Made by a program: the position numbers and the translations under genes. A stretch of DNA of 64,000 bases from contig NZ_QHLY01000012.1 in assembly GCF_003185895.1 (NCBI RefSeq), positions 1,701,844-1,765,843 of the forward strand. Direction: 5' to 3'. Positions 51,980 through 62,570 of this stretch are shown one piece after another. The stretch is from Cryobacterium arcticum (GTDB lineage: Bacteria > Actinomycetota > Actinomycetes > Actinomycetales > Microbacteriaceae). The notes under the pieces are model-generated. The model was not told where the DNA came from, made no database searches, and worked only from the letters and a program-made list of their open reading frames with translations. Numbering within the stretch: position 1 is the stretch's first letter; the number at the start of each line of letters is the position of its first letter.

Positions 51980-53791
51980 ATGCATGTGGCCCTGATGGAC
52001 CGTTGGAGCCGGATTTCGCTCCGCTCCAAAATCACCGGTGTGACCGTGCTGATGCTCACGCTCGGCCTGCTCGTTTCCGGGGTGGGCACCATGGTGATCC
52101 TGCGCAACTACGTGGTGCAGCAGGTCGATGCGAGCCTGCAGACCGAGGCGCAGACCACGGTGATGGACTACCGCAACACCCTCGACGACGATGCGGACTA
52201 CTTCGCGGCGGTCTTCGACCAGAACGGCGTGCTCAAGGAGTTCACCTGGCAGGACCGACCGCGCGCCAGCCTGCCTGCGATCACCATGCCGCTCGACCTG
52301 CACAGCGTGATCAGCATGAACGGCACGGTACAGAAGGTCTGGGACGCTGAGGGCAACACCGAGTACCACGCCGTGGCCGTGCCCTTCGTGATCAACTCCA
52401 CCGGCACCTACGGCACCCTGTTGATGGCGGTGTCGATGCAAGAGGCGCAGAACACCGTCAACACCTACCTCAGCATCTTCCTGGGCTTCGGCGTCGGTGT
52501 GGTGCTCGTGGGCGCCATGCTCACCCGGCTGCTGGTCACCACCACCTTCGCTCCGCTGCGCGAGGCCGAACGCACCGCGGCGGCCATCGCCGACGGCGAC
52601 TTCAGCCAGCGCCTCGGCGGCGCCACCCCGAACACCGAGGTCGGCCGGCTCAATCGCTCCCTGAACACCATGCTCAGCCGCATCGACCGGGCCTTCAAGG
52701 ACCGCGCCCGCACGATCGACCAGATGCGCCGCTTCGTCGGTGACGCCAGCCACGAGCTGCGTACCCCTCTGGTGTCGGTGCGCGGCTATGCCGAGCTCTA
52801 CCGGATGGGCGCGCTGCAGACCCCCGAAGACGTCGCCCAGGCGATGGAACGCATCGAGAAGGAAGCGATCCGCATGGGCGGACTCGTCGAAGACCTGCTC
52901 GAACTGGCCAGGCTCGACGAGACGAAGCCGCTGCTCCTCACCCAGGTGGACCTGCTGCCGCTCGCCTACGACGCCGCCCTCGACGCCGGCGCCTCTGCGC
53001 CGAGCCGCCGGATCACGGTGCTCACCAGCCACCCCGCCGAATTCGACGAAGAGAAGACCAATCCGGCCATCGACCTGGCCGACTCCACCGGCGAGGTCGC
53101 CCCGGTTGCTCCGCCGACCTCGCAGCCTGTCGTTCCGCCGACCGCCGCTGAGACCAAGGCCGCCGCCGCGAGAGTCACAGCCGCCAACAAAGCCGCTGCC
53201 TCCGCGGCCGCGGCCGCCGCCAAGGCCGCCGCAGCCGGCAAGCCTGACTCGTCCGGCTCCACCACCGGCACCATTTCCTTCGCCGGCGCCACCCTGGCGC
53301 GTCTGCGCACCCGGCGCCCCAAGCGCACGGATGCGTCCGCACCCGCCGCAGAGGAACCGCAGACCGTTGAGGCTCCGCCGGCGCTCGAGGCCGTGATCAT
53401 GGCCGAAGAGAACAAGGTTCGTCAGGTCATCACCAACCTGATGGGCAACGCCCTGCGCTTCAGCCCGGCCGACAGCCCGGTGGAGCTCGAGGTGGCCGTC
53501 GACCGTCGCAACCAGCGCGCATCCATCTCGATCATCGATCACGGCGAGGGCATCCCGCCGCAGATCCGCGACAAGATCTTCCAGCGCTTCTGGCGAGCCG
53601 ACACGTCGCGCGCCCGGGAAACCGGTGGCAGCGGCCTGGGGCTCGCGATCGTGGCGTCCATCGTAGCCAGCCACCACGGTTCGATCGAGGTCGTCGAGAC
53701 CCCGGGTGGCGGCGCCACCTTCCGGGTCTGGTTCCCCCTGGCTGATTCCCCCAACGCTCCGCAGGCACAGGCCGCTTCTTCGACGGCCTGA
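51980..53791 (+). CDS. Sensor histidine kinase with alanine-rich insert in the ATPase domain
   Basis: 603 residues. Membrane helix ~18-40, extracellular sensor ~40-155, second helix ~158-182, HAMP, HisKA with FVGDASHELRTPLVSVRGY, and a HATPase domain with N-box VITNLMGNALRF, G1 IIDHGEGIPP and G2 GGSGLGLAIV. Between the phosphoacceptor side (ITVLTS) and the N-box lies an insert of about 120 residues rich in Pro, Ala and Lys, including a basic RLRTRRPKR patch. The insert is unusual for this family. Overlaps nothing; starts 30 bases after the regulator gene. Confidence 0.9.
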   Translation: MHVALMDRWSRISLRSKITGVTVLMLTLGLLVSGVGTMVILRNYVVQQVDASLQTEAQTTVMDYRNTLDDDADYFAAVFDQNGVLKEFTWQDRPRASLPAITMPLDLHSVISMNGTVQKVWDAEGNTEYHAVAVPFVINSTGTYGTLLMAVSMQEAQNTVNTYLSIFLGFGVGVVLVGAMLTRLLVTTTFAPLREAERTAAAIADGDFSQRLGGATPNTEVGRLNRSLNTMLSRIDRAFKDRARTIDQMRRFVGDASHELRTPLVSVRGYAELYRMGALQTPEDVAQAMERIEKEAIRMGGLVEDLLELARLDETKPLLLTQVDLLPLAYDAALDAGASAPSRRITVLTSHPAEFDEEKTNPAIDLADSTGEVAPVAPPTSQPVVPPTAAETKAAAARVTAANKAAASAAAAAAKAAAAGKPDSSGSTTGTISFAGATLARLRTRRPKRTDASAPAAEEPQTVEAPPALEAVIMAEENKVRQVITNLMGNALRFSPADSPVELEVAVDRRNQRASISIIDHGEGIPPQIRDKIFQRFWRADTSRARETGGSGLGLAIVASIVASHHGSIEVVETPGGGATFRVWFPLADSPNAPQAQAASSTA

Positions 53792-53925
53792 GCCCGGTCC
53801 TCACCACCCCGCGCCGGCACCGGTTCTCCCCCAGCCGCTCGCGGCTCTGCTGGTGCCGGGCCGCGATCTTCTACCGTCGCCCCTGACGGCGCGCACCGGC
53901 GTCGTCCCGAGCGAAGGGAACCCGC

Positions 53926-54216
53926 ATGACCCAGTTCCAGGTAGACAGCGAAGCGTTGATCAGCACCACCGGCGCGGCCCGCGCCGCCATGGCGCGCATC
54001 CAGGGCGAGGTGGCGGCGTTGCTGGGCCAGCTCACCGGGCTGGAGGGCTCGTGGACCGGCCAGGCCTCCACCACCTTTCAGGGTGCGGTGTCGGCCTGGC
54101 GCACCACCCAGCAGCACGTCGAGCAGAGCGCAGACGCCCTCAACCAGGCGCTGGGCCAGGCCGGCCAGCAATACGCCGAGGTCGAGCAGGCGAACGCCAG
54201 GCTGTTCGCGCGCTGA
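53926..54216 (+). CDS. WXG100-family (ESAT-6-like) protein
   Basis: 96 residues, helix-turn-helix hairpin with the WXG-type motif SWTGQASTTF at residues 46-55 and flanking alpha-helical heptads. Size and motif match WXG100 secretion substrates. No EccC, EccD or partner gene is adjacent, so it is an orphan here. Followed at once by the groEL terminator. Confidence 0.85.
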   Translation: MTQFQVDSEALISTTGAARAAMARIQGEVAALLGQLTGLEGSWTGQASTTFQGAVSAWRTTQQHVEQSADALNQALGQAGQQYAEVEQANARLFAR

Positions 54217-54236
54217 CGCGCCGGAGCCCGGCGGAC

Positions 54237-54270
54237 AAAAAACTGGGCGCCTCCCGAAGGAGACGCCCAG
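54237..54270 (-). terminator. Intrinsic terminator of groEL
   Basis: On the minus strand a 12-bp stem with one non-canonical pair (CTGGGCGTCTCC / GGAGGCGCCCAG, loop TTCG) is followed by TTTTTT. It lies 38 bases after the groEL stop. Perfect Rho-independent form; it also lies at the end of the WXG100 gene. Confidence 0.9.
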
Positions 54271-54307
54271 TTCGTCGTGCAGGTACTACAGGTGCTGCTG
54301 CGAGGAC

Positions 54308-56047
<1,740 letters not shown>

Positions 56048-56075
56048 TCAGCTGTGGTCCGGTTGGGCGGCGAGG

Positions 56076-57119
56076 CTACGGCACGAGCTCTACGCTGCCG
56101 TCGTCGGTGGGCACCAGTTCGATCCAGGTGTTGCCCGGCGCCAGGTCGACCGTGGCCCCGGCGGCGTCGGCCAGCCGGATCGGGGCGACCGCTGCATCCT
56201 TGAACCAGGTGGCGGCCAGCGTCGAACCGTTGGACGACACCCACGCCACTCCCGACCCTGACAACACTGTGCGCGGCACCTCGGTTGAACGGTCGACGTC
56301 GACGCGCAGGACCACGACGTTGGTCGCGGCGAGCTGGACCCCGCCGGCGTCCAGGTCGACGTCGCCGTCCTGGCTGCGCAGGTAGGCGCGCGCTGCGGCA
56401 TCCCACGTCCAGCCGCGCCCGCTCGAGGCAGAAAACGCGGTGAAGATGGCAGCCGTGGCGTCCCCGGTGAGGGCGGCACCGCTCGTGGCCGCGCTGTCGG
56501 CGTAGTCGAACTGCCGCCCGGGCGGGGCGAGCTCGGTATTGCGCTGCACGACCTCGGCCGCGGAGAGCACTACGTCATGGGGAGACTCCCGCTCGTCCAC
56601 CCGGCGGAACAGGCCGGTCTCGTCGGTGTCGAAGACCACATTGAGCAGTGGTGTGTTCTGCATCGCTTCGACGAACTGGGGCTGGCCGCCCGAGTAGGCG
56701 ACGATGCCGCCGAACGAACTCAGGATGTCGGGATCCATCGGACGCACGGATCGCACGGGTCCCACCTCGCCCGGCACATCCGAATGCCAGAGCGCGGCAT
56801 AGCGGGTCAGGCCGCCCTCCACGAGTTCCTCGAAGACCAGGTCGGCTCGGTCCAGCCCGATCTGCGGGCGTGCGGACTGCTGGTTGTCGATCTTCACGGC
56901 CAGGGCCGGATGGTCCGCGGCGGCCGGATCAACGGGCGTGCCCCGCAATGCTGCCACGCCGGGCTGTGGAACCGCGCTGGGCGGTGGCGTGGGAGAAGCG
57001 GTCGGCGCCGCAGTCGGACCCGCGCAGCCGACCAGGGCCACGCCGAGCACGGCCAAGACAGCCAGGGTACGTGCCCGGGGTCGTCGCGCACGGCCGAGGG
57101 GCATCCGTAACGCAGTCAC
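56076..57119 (-). CDS. DUF3048 lipoprotein
   Basis: 347 residues from the GTG at 57119 (AAGGTG upstream; the ATG at 57104 is the alternative). Lipobox ALVGCAG near residue 36, then a Pro/Ala/Ser linker and the DUF3048 domain: LAVKIDNQQSARPQIGLDRA, DLVFEELVEGGLTRYAALWH, VRSVRPMDPDILSS. Extracellular or membrane-anchored, YerB-like. Function unknown. Confidence 0.9.
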   Translation of the reverse strand: MTALRMPLGRARRPRARTLAVLAVLGVALVGCAGPTAAPTASPTPPPSAVPQPGVAALRGTPVDPAAADHPALAVKIDNQQSARPQIGLDRADLVFEELVEGGLTRYAALWHSDVPGEVGPVRSVRPMDPDILSSFGGIVAYSGGQPQFVEAMQNTPLLNVVFDTDETGLFRRVDERESPHDVVLSAAEVVQRNTELAPPGRQFDYADSAATSGAALTGDATAAIFTAFSASSGRGWTWDAAARAYLRSQDGDVDLDAGGVQLAATNVVVLRVDVDRSTEVPRTVLSGSGVAWVSSNGSTLAATWFKDAAVAPIRLADAAGATVDLAPGNTWIELVPTDDGSVELVP

Positions 57120-57229
57120 GCCACACACCTTATCCGCCTGGGATGTCTGCCTGGCGGTCGGTGGTGGCGTGACTGTGGTCAATCGGTATTCACTTGTGTG
57201 TATTCAGTTGTGGTGTTCGACGCGTTGGA

Positions 57230-57433
57230 TTAGGCCGGGCGGACAGACTCTGCCTGCGGCCCCTTGGCTCCGGTACCCAGTTCAAAGATGACGTGCTGGC
57301 CTTCTTCGAGAACCTTGTAGCCGTGCATGTCAATGGCGGAGTAGTGAACGAAAACGTCCTGCCCACCTCCATCGACAGTGATGAAGCCGAAACCCTTTTC
57401 AGCGTTGAACCATTTGACGGTTCCGTTCGCCAT
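57230..57433 (-). CDS. cspA: CspA-type cold-shock protein
   Basis: 67 residues, canonical: [55 protein letters not shown]. Binds RNA as a chaperone. GGGGAG precedes the ATG. About 224 bases separate it from the next upstream gene, leaving room for the long cold-responsive leader common in csp genes; none was identified. Confidence 0.96.
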   Translation of the reverse strand: MANGTVKWFNAEKGFGFITVDGGGQDVFVHYSAIDMHGYKVLEEGQHVIFELGTGAKGPQAESVRPA

Positions 57434-57657
57434 GTGAAACTCCCCTAGTGCAGTGTTGTATTTCGGCTATCACCCGTTGGTGTTACCGGGCCTGGCGCAG
57501 ATGCTGCGTCCATCGTCTGCGAAAGAGCGCTCTCAAATTACCGAGCGCACCTGCATAAAATGAGCGACCACTGGCGATATTAGTGAGACAACCGCAGATC
57601 AAAAGGGGGTTGACTGGCGAGCGGAATCCCACTAGGTCACAGGCCGATTCGGCTGGG

Positions 57658-58218
57658 TCAGCCCTCCGGCATCACGTAGTCGCTGCCCACCACTACGGTC
57701 AGGGTCGCGTCTGAGCCGGTGCCGTCGACGGAGAGGGAAATCGCCGAACCGGGCAGCAAGGCCGCCACACCGCGTGCAGCGCCTTCCAGAGTGGCATCGG
57801 CATAGTAAACGGTCGTCGTGGCGATGTCTTCCGTGTCGGCGTCGGTGGTCGTGCCGACGGTCCAACCGTTCGCGGTGAGCAGGTCGCCCACCGACCGGGC
57901 CACCCCGGTCGTGGGGGTGCCGTTGAGCACGGTGACACTAGCACTGGGGTCAGTCGTGGGCTCCGCCGTTGGCACGGCGGTCTCCGTCGGGGCCTCGGTG
58001 GCGGTTTCAGACGCGATTCCGGGGATGGTGAAGTTGAGCCGGTTGTTCAGCACCGACAGGCCGACGGCGCCCAGTCCGATGAGCAGGGCAGTCGCGGCGA
58101 GCGCCCACCAGAACGCCACCCATCGGCTCCCCCTCTTGGCGGGTGCCCGGTGTGCCCCCACCCGGTCGAGCTTGTGCGGTAGGTCGTCGAAGCGGTCTTT
58201 CGGGTACGAAGTGGGCAT
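57658..58218 (-). CDS. LytR C-terminal domain membrane protein
   Basis: 186 residues. Basic start, one membrane helix (WVAFWWALAATALLIGLGAV), a Thr/Ala/Glu linker, and a LytR_C domain (VTVLNGTPTTGVARSVGDLL, TTVYYADATLEGAARGVAAL). LytR_C domains occur in wall-associated proteins; the role is unknown. Lies upstream of cspA in the order often seen in Microbacteriaceae. Confidence 0.85.
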   Translation of the reverse strand: MPTSYPKDRFDDLPHKLDRVGAHRAPAKRGSRWVAFWWALAATALLIGLGAVGLSVLNNRLNFTIPGIASETATEAPTETAVPTAEPTTDPSASVTVLNGTPTTGVARSVGDLLTANGWTVGTTTDADTEDIATTTVYYADATLEGAARGVAALLPGSAISLSVDGTGSDATLTVVVGSDYVMPEG

Positions 58219-58260
58219 CGTCAGTGTGGTTCGATCCTCGGTTGGCTGAGCAGGTGGTGG

Positions 58261-58560
58261 CTACTCGATGGGGCGGATGGCTCGGCGTGACCGGTCCTGC
58301 GACCGGGCTTCACGCATCCGCTGCAGGCGTTTGACCAGCATGGGATCGTGGGCGAGGGCTAGCGGGGAGTCAAGCAGGGCACCCAACAACTGATAGTAGC
58401 GGGCGGCCGACAGGCCGAACTCGGACCGGATGGCCTGCTCCTTGGCGCCGGGGTGGGACCACCACCGCCGCTCGAACGCGAGCACGGCTTCGTCGCGAGG
58501 CGTGAGCCCGGGGGCGGCGTCTGCGCCCCGTTCGCTCTCGCCGTGCTCGCTGGTCGCCAT
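58261..58560 (-). CDS. DUF3263 protein
   Basis: 99 residues. The pattern LTPRDEAVLAFERRWWSHPG, then QAIRSEFGLSAARYYQLLGA and LLDSPLALAHDPMLVKRLQR is DUF3263, a small actinobacterial helix-turn-helix-like family of unknown function. Ends 43 bases before the LytR_C gene on the same strand, so probably one transcript. Confidence 0.88.
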   Translation of the reverse strand: MATSEHGESERGADAAPGLTPRDEAVLAFERRWWSHPGAKEQAIRSEFGLSAARYYQLLGALLDSPLALAHDPMLVKRLQRMREARSQDRSRRAIRPIE

Positions 58561-58730
58561 ACGCGTCATCCTATTTGCCCGGCTCTGGGTTTTCGCTGAC
58601 CGGGCCCGCCTGTCGCGACCTGGCCGGCTGGGGAATCGCCGGGTACCCCTCATCCGGGAATGCCGGGAGCGTCTGGCGAGTTTAGGCTGGGGGCAGTCGT
58701 CTGCCGCAGGACGTAATGAGAGGACGCACC

Positions 58731-59132
58731 ATGGACTACGAGGTCACCAAGTCTGACGCCGAGTGGAAGGCCGAGCTTTCCGAGGAGCAGTATGCGGTGC
58801 TCCGCGGCGCGGCCACCGAACGCGCCTGGACCGGCGAGCTGCTCGACGAAGGCCGGGCGGGTGTGTACACCTGTGGTGCCTGTAACGCCGAGCTGTTCAA
58901 GAGCGGCACGAAGTTCGATTCCGGCTGCGGCTGGCCCAGCTTCTACGAGTCGGTGCGCCCCGAGGCCGTCGAACTCATCGAAGACACCTCCCTCGGCGTC
59001 GTGCGCACCGAGGTGCGCTGCGCCGCCTGCGGGTCGCACCTCGGCCACGTCTTCGACGACGGCTTCGGTACACCCACCGGCGACCGCTATTGCATGAACT
59101 CGATCTCGCTCAACTTCACGCCCGGCGAGTAA
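58731..59132 (+). CDS. msrB: Peptide-methionine (R)-S-oxide reductase
   Basis: 133 residues. Reduces the R form of methionine sulfoxide. Zinc pairs in YTCGACNAEL and VRCAACGSHLGHVF; catalytic Cys in TGDRYCMNSISL; GCGWPSFYESV is the substrate region. AGAGGA upstream of the ATG. The nitroreductase-like gene starts four bases after its stop. Confidence 0.94.
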   Translation: MDYEVTKSDAEWKAELSEEQYAVLRGAATERAWTGELLDEGRAGVYTCGACNAELFKSGTKFDSGCGWPSFYESVRPEAVELIEDTSLGVVRTEVRCAACGSHLGHVFDDGFGTPTGDRYCMNSISLNFTPGE

Positions 59133-59136
59133 CGGC

Positions 59137-59691
59137 TTGTCGGCAGTTTTCGACGCGATCAGTTCGCGCCGGTCGTACTCCGCTGTCACGAAGGATGCGC
59201 CCGGCCGGGCTGAGCTGCTGACCCTGGTGCGCGCGGCCGCCCGGGCCGCCGATCACGGTGCTCTGCGCCCGTGGCGGCTGATCGAGTTGCGCGGTGATGA
59301 CCGGGTGGCGCTCGGAACGGCTCTGGCGGCATCCGCCGGGCTCGAGGGCACCGCCGCCGCCAAGCTGGCCGGCAAGCCGCTGCGCGCGTCGCTGCTGCTC
59401 GCCGTGGTGGCCAGCCGCCAGCCGAGCGAGAAGGTGCCGCACTGGGAACAGGATGCGACCGCCGCCGGTGTGGCCCATCTGCTCAGCCTGCTGCTCGAGG
59501 ATGCCGGCTGGGGTGCCATGTGGCGCACCGGGGGCCACACCAGGAGCGAACCGGTGCGCCGGCTGCACGGCCTGGCCGAGACCGAGGAACTGCTCGGCTG
59601 GCTCTACGTCGGCGGCATCCCCGACAACGCGAAACCAGCCGTGCGCCCGCCGATCGACCCGGCCGCCCACCTGACGCCCCTCCCCGCCTGA
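59137..59691 (+). CDS. Nitroreductase-family protein
   Basis: 184 residues. FMN-binding nitroreductase pattern: SSRRSYSAVTKDAPGRAELL, AARAADHGALRPWRLIEL, AAGVAHLLSLLLEDAGWGAM, LGWLYVGG. TTG start four bases after msrB stop; no separate ribosome site, so likely translated by coupling. Substrate unknown. Confidence 0.8.
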   Translation: MSAVFDAISSRRSYSAVTKDAPGRAELLTLVRAAARAADHGALRPWRLIELRGDDRVALGTALAASAGLEGTAAAKLAGKPLRASLLLAVVASRQPSEKVPHWEQDATAAGVAHLLSLLLEDAGWGAMWRTGGHTRSEPVRRLHGLAETEELLGWLYVGGIPDNAKPAVRPPIDPAAHLTPLPA

Positions 59692-59722
59692 CGGCGGTCT
59701 CCCCCGGCCGCGGGCGCGGCGG

Positions 59723-60697
59723 CTAGGCGAAGGCATTCACGCCGGTGAGTTCGGCCGAGAGGGCCCAGAGCCGCGCGGCGTCGTCCCGGTCGATGGCGTG
59801 CGGGTTCACCCCGGCCACCCGGGCGGTGGCGCTGCCGGGCACCGTGGGCTCGGCGATATCGCAGTCCTCGCAGTAGACCCCGCCCATCCCGGCCAGCTGC
59901 GGCGACGTTGCGGCCCAGGTCGAGGTGGCCGCGCCCTGCTCCGGCGACTTGAACAGTGCGTTGACGACGCCGTCCTCGGTCATCCAGCCCGCGGCAATCA
60001 TCTCTTCGCGCGGCAGGTGCCGCTGCAGCTCGGTCATGATGCCGCCGGGATGGGCGGCGAAGGCGCGCACCCCGTGTTCGGCACCCAACGCATCCAGCTG
60101 CACCGCGAACAGGCTGTCGGCGGTCTTCGCCTGGCCGTATGCCAGCCACTTGTCATAGCCGGTCGTGAACTGCGGGTCGTCGAAGCGGATGCCGCTGAGC
60201 TTGTGCCCGGTCGACGACAGGGCCACCACGCGGGCGCCGTCGCCGGCGACCAGGGCCGGCCAGAGCAGATTGGTGAGCACGTAGTGGCCCAGGTGGTTAG
60301 TGGCGAACTGGGACTCCCAGCCCGCGCGGACCCTGACCTCCGGCGAGGCCATGATGGCGGCGTTGTTGATCAGGATGTCGAGGCTGCGTCCCGTGGCCAG
60401 GAACTTCTCGGCGAAGGCCCGCACGCTGTCCAGGTCGGCCAGGTCGAGGGTGTCCACCTCGACGTCCGCCAGTCCACGCGCAGTCAGCGCGGCCTGGGCG
60501 ACCTCTGGCCGTCGGGCGGGCACGATCACTGTGGCCCCGGCGGCGGCGAGCGCAGCGACGGTCTCGATACCCAGGCCGGAGTAGCCGCCGGTCACGATGG
60601 CCGTCTTGCCGGTCAGGTCGATTTCCTGGAGAACGTCGGTCGCGGTGGAACGGGCGGTGAAGCCGGAGGGCAGAACGTGCTGGGCTGTGATGGTCAT
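59723..60697 (-). CDS. Short-chain dehydrogenase/reductase
   Basis: 324 residues. NAD(P)-binding TGGYSGLGIETVAALA, NNAAIM, and the catalytic YGQAK (YxxxK) around residue 185. Matches SDRs of the retinol dehydrogenase/oxidoreductase-like class. Substrate not evident. Confidence 0.9.
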   Translation of the reverse strand: MTITAQHVLPSGFTARSTATDVLQEIDLTGKTAIVTGGYSGLGIETVAALAAAGATVIVPARRPEVAQAALTARGLADVEVDTLDLADLDSVRAFAEKFLATGRSLDILINNAAIMASPEVRVRAGWESQFATNHLGHYVLTNLLWPALVAGDGARVVALSSTGHKLSGIRFDDPQFTTGYDKWLAYGQAKTADSLFAVQLDALGAEHGVRAFAAHPGGIMTELQRHLPREEMIAAGWMTEDGVVNALFKSPEQGAATSTWAATSPQLAGMGGVYCEDCDIAEPTVPGSATARVAGVNPHAIDRDDAARLWALSAELTGVNAFA

Positions 60698-60797
60698 TGA
60701 TCCAGCGTACGCTCGGCCGCACCCGACTCGGCGAGCGCCCGGGCCGTCGGGCTAGACTGCCGGGGTCCGGCCGTCAGGCCGGCGTTGGGGGATTCGA

Positions 60798-61040
60798 ATG
60801 CTCAGCAACCTGTCCGGCTGGCACCTTCTCATCGTCGGCGGCGCGCTGTGCGCGGTCGCCGTCGTCGTGGTCGTGATCGTGATCCTCGTGATGCGCTCCA
60901 GCCGCCGCGGTGCGGAGACCGAGCAGCTGCCCGGGCGGCCGTCGGACCAGCTGGTGGAGCTGGCCCAACTGCTCAACCGGGGCCTGCTCACCGAGGCCGA
61001 GTACGACGCCAAGCGGCAGGACATCATCGGCCGTCTCTGA
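60798..61040 (+). CDS. SHOCT-domain membrane protein
   Basis: 80 residues. One membrane helix (LLIVGGALCAVAVVVVVIVI), a short linker, and a C-terminal SHOCT domain (LVELAQLLNRGLLTEAEYDA KR). SHOCT is a short oligomerisation module. Function unknown. The frame is short but the domain is clear. Confidence 0.8.
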   Translation: MLSNLSGWHLLIVGGALCAVAVVVVVIVILVMRSSRRGAETEQLPGRPSDQLVELAQLLNRGLLTEAEYDAKRQDIIGRL

Positions 61041-61059
61041 CGCCCGCCCCAGCCGGCGG

Positions 61060-61716
61060 TCAGGCCGTCTCCGGCCGCTCCGCGTGCACAGTCTCCGTGT
61101 GCACAGTGCGGTCACCGGGCCCGATCTCCCGCACCACGCGGGCGGGATTGCCGGTGGCGATCACCCCGGCCGGCACGTCCCGGGTGACGACGGAACCGGC
61201 ACCGATCACACTGCCCGCACCGATGGTCACCCCGGGGCACACGACGACATTGCCGCCCAACCAGACGTCGTCCTCGATCACGATCGGCGAGACCCGCTCG
61301 TAACCCGCGCGGCGCTCCGCCACGTCGAGGGCGTGGCTGGGGGTGTACAGCCGAGCGCTCGGGCCCACCAGCACGTTCGCACCGATGGTGATCTCTCCGC
61401 CGCCCAGGGTGAGGAAATCGGCGTTGATGAAGGTGTTGGCGCCCACGTGTAGGCGGGAGCCATAGTCCAGGTACAGCGGCGGCCGAAAATCGACCCCCTC
61501 GCCCACGCTGCCGAGCAGGTCGGCGAACAGGGCGTGCGCGGCCTCCCTGTCATCGTCGTAGAGGGCGGTGATCTGCCGGCAGGTGCGCTGGGTGCTCGTG
61601 GTCAGTTCGGCCAGTTCGGGGCCGAACCGGTACCGATACCACTCCCCCGCCACCATCTTGTCGAACTCGGAGCGGGCAGGGTCCACGGGAGTTTTGTTGT
61701 TTATAACCACAAACAC
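61060..61716 (-). CDS. Maltose/galactoside O-acetyltransferase-like enzyme
   Basis: 218 residues of left-handed beta-helix: N-terminal MVAGEWYRYRFGPELAEL, the substrate region YGSRLHVGANTFINADF, LYTPSHALDVAERRAGYE, and hexapeptide coils ending in VTRDVPAGVIATGNPARVVR. LacA/Maa family, acetyl-CoA dependent. GTG start; an in-frame GTG at 61710 has a TACGCT at leaderless distance. Confidence 0.85.
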   Translation of the reverse strand: MFVVINNKTPVDPARSEFDKMVAGEWYRYRFGPELAELTTSTQRTCRQITALYDDDREAAHALFADLLGSVGEGVDFRPPLYLDYGSRLHVGANTFINADFLTLGGGEITIGANVLVGPSARLYTPSHALDVAERRAGYERVSPIVIEDDVWLGGNVVVCPGVTIGAGSVIGAGSVVTRDVPAGVIATGNPARVVREIGPGDRTVHTETVHAERPETA

Positions 61717-61754
61717 CAGCGTAGGGGATGCGCGACCTCAGCGCCGCCCCTTTC

Positions 61755-61964
61755 CTACTCGTCGGGGACGTAACTCAGAATGTCTCCGGGCTGGCAGCCC
61801 AGCACCGAGCAGATGGCATCGAGGGTGCTGAACCGCACCGCCTTCGCGCGGCCGTTCTTGAGGATGGAGACGTTCGCGACCGCCAGTCCGATCGCGGCGG
61901 CGAGGTCGGTGACCGACATCTTCTTCTTGGCCAGTTCGACGTCGAGGTTGATCACAATGGCCAT
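61755..61964 (-). CDS. Cro/C1-type HTH regulator (YozG-like)
   Basis: 69 residues: VELAKKKMSVTDLAAAIGLA, VANVSILKNGRAKAVRFSTL and DAICSVLGCQPGDIL form one HTH_XRE fold. It overlaps the stop of the DUF2975 gene (TGATG). YozG-like regulators are commonly paired with DUF2975 membrane proteins. A palindrome at the operon's promoter is the likely operator. Confidence 0.9.
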   Translation of the reverse strand: MAIVINLDVELAKKKMSVTDLAAAIGLAVANVSILKNGRAKAVRFSTLDAICSVLGCQPGDILSYVPDE

Positions 61965-62443
61965 CAGACAACCTCGGCGAGTTCGCTCTGCAGCCGCATG
62001 GCGGCGTGCAGCAGCCGGCGCATCACGGCCACGAGCAGGGCGAGGGCCGCAGCCACTCCGGCCGCGGTGGCCGCGAGGAGCGCCAGGGCGATTCCGCCCG
62101 GCGCGGGTGCGGCGAGGTCGATCAGCAGGAGCCAGAGGCATCCGCCGGCGGCGATCACCGCCGCCGTAGCCAGTGCCCCGACAGCGGCGTTCACCCAGCC
62201 GTCGGCCCGGCCGGTTTCGTCGAAGATCACGCCCGCGCGCACCTGCGAAACCAACATCCAGACGCTGATCAGCACCACCTCGACGCAGAGCGCCCCGGCC
62301 ACGACCAGGGTCACGAGCGCAGTGCCGCGCGCCGCGCCGGGCACGGTGCCGAACAAGGCGCCGCACGTGACCTGCAGGGCGACGGCGGCGGCGAAGAGCA
62401 GCACGAGGAGCGTGCGGAGCGCGAGGAGAACGGAACGAGGCAT
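61964..62443 (-). CDS. DUF2975 membrane protein
   Basis: 159 residues with four hydrophobic helices: LLALRTLLVLLFAAAVALQV, LVTLVVAGALCVEVVLISVW, and others, with a VSQVRAGVIFDETGR loop. DUF2975 pattern. ATG 62443 follows GGAGG. First gene of a two-gene operon with the HTH gene. Function unknown; some such pairs act in cell-state control. Confidence 0.85.
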   Translation of the reverse strand: MPRSVLLALRTLLVLLFAAAVALQVTCGALFGTVPGAARGTALVTLVVAGALCVEVVLISVWMLVSQVRAGVIFDETGRADGWVNAAVGALATAAVIAAGGCLWLLLIDLAAPAPGGIALALLAATAAGVAAALALLVAVMRRLLHAAMRLQSELAEVV

Positions 62444-62454
62444 TGTGCCCTCCA

Positions 62455-62491
62455 TATCGAATAACGTGCATTTTGTATCGTTATTCGATAC
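62455..62491. promoter_or_regulatory. Palindromic operator for the HTH/DUF2975 operon
   Basis: TATCGAATAACG at 62455-62466 pairs perfectly with 62479-62490 across a 12-base spacer. Within the second arm, GTATCG-TTATT-CGATAC (62475-62491) forms another perfect palindrome. AT-rich in a GC-rich chromosome and located at the DUF2975 promoter. Most likely bound by the HTH protein. Confidence 0.7.
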
Positions 62492-62570
62492 GTTAACACC
62501 GGTAAGACTACCGCAACCGCGTTCGGACCGCCACTGAGCGGGCCCGGAACGCTCGACACGAGGAGTGGGC

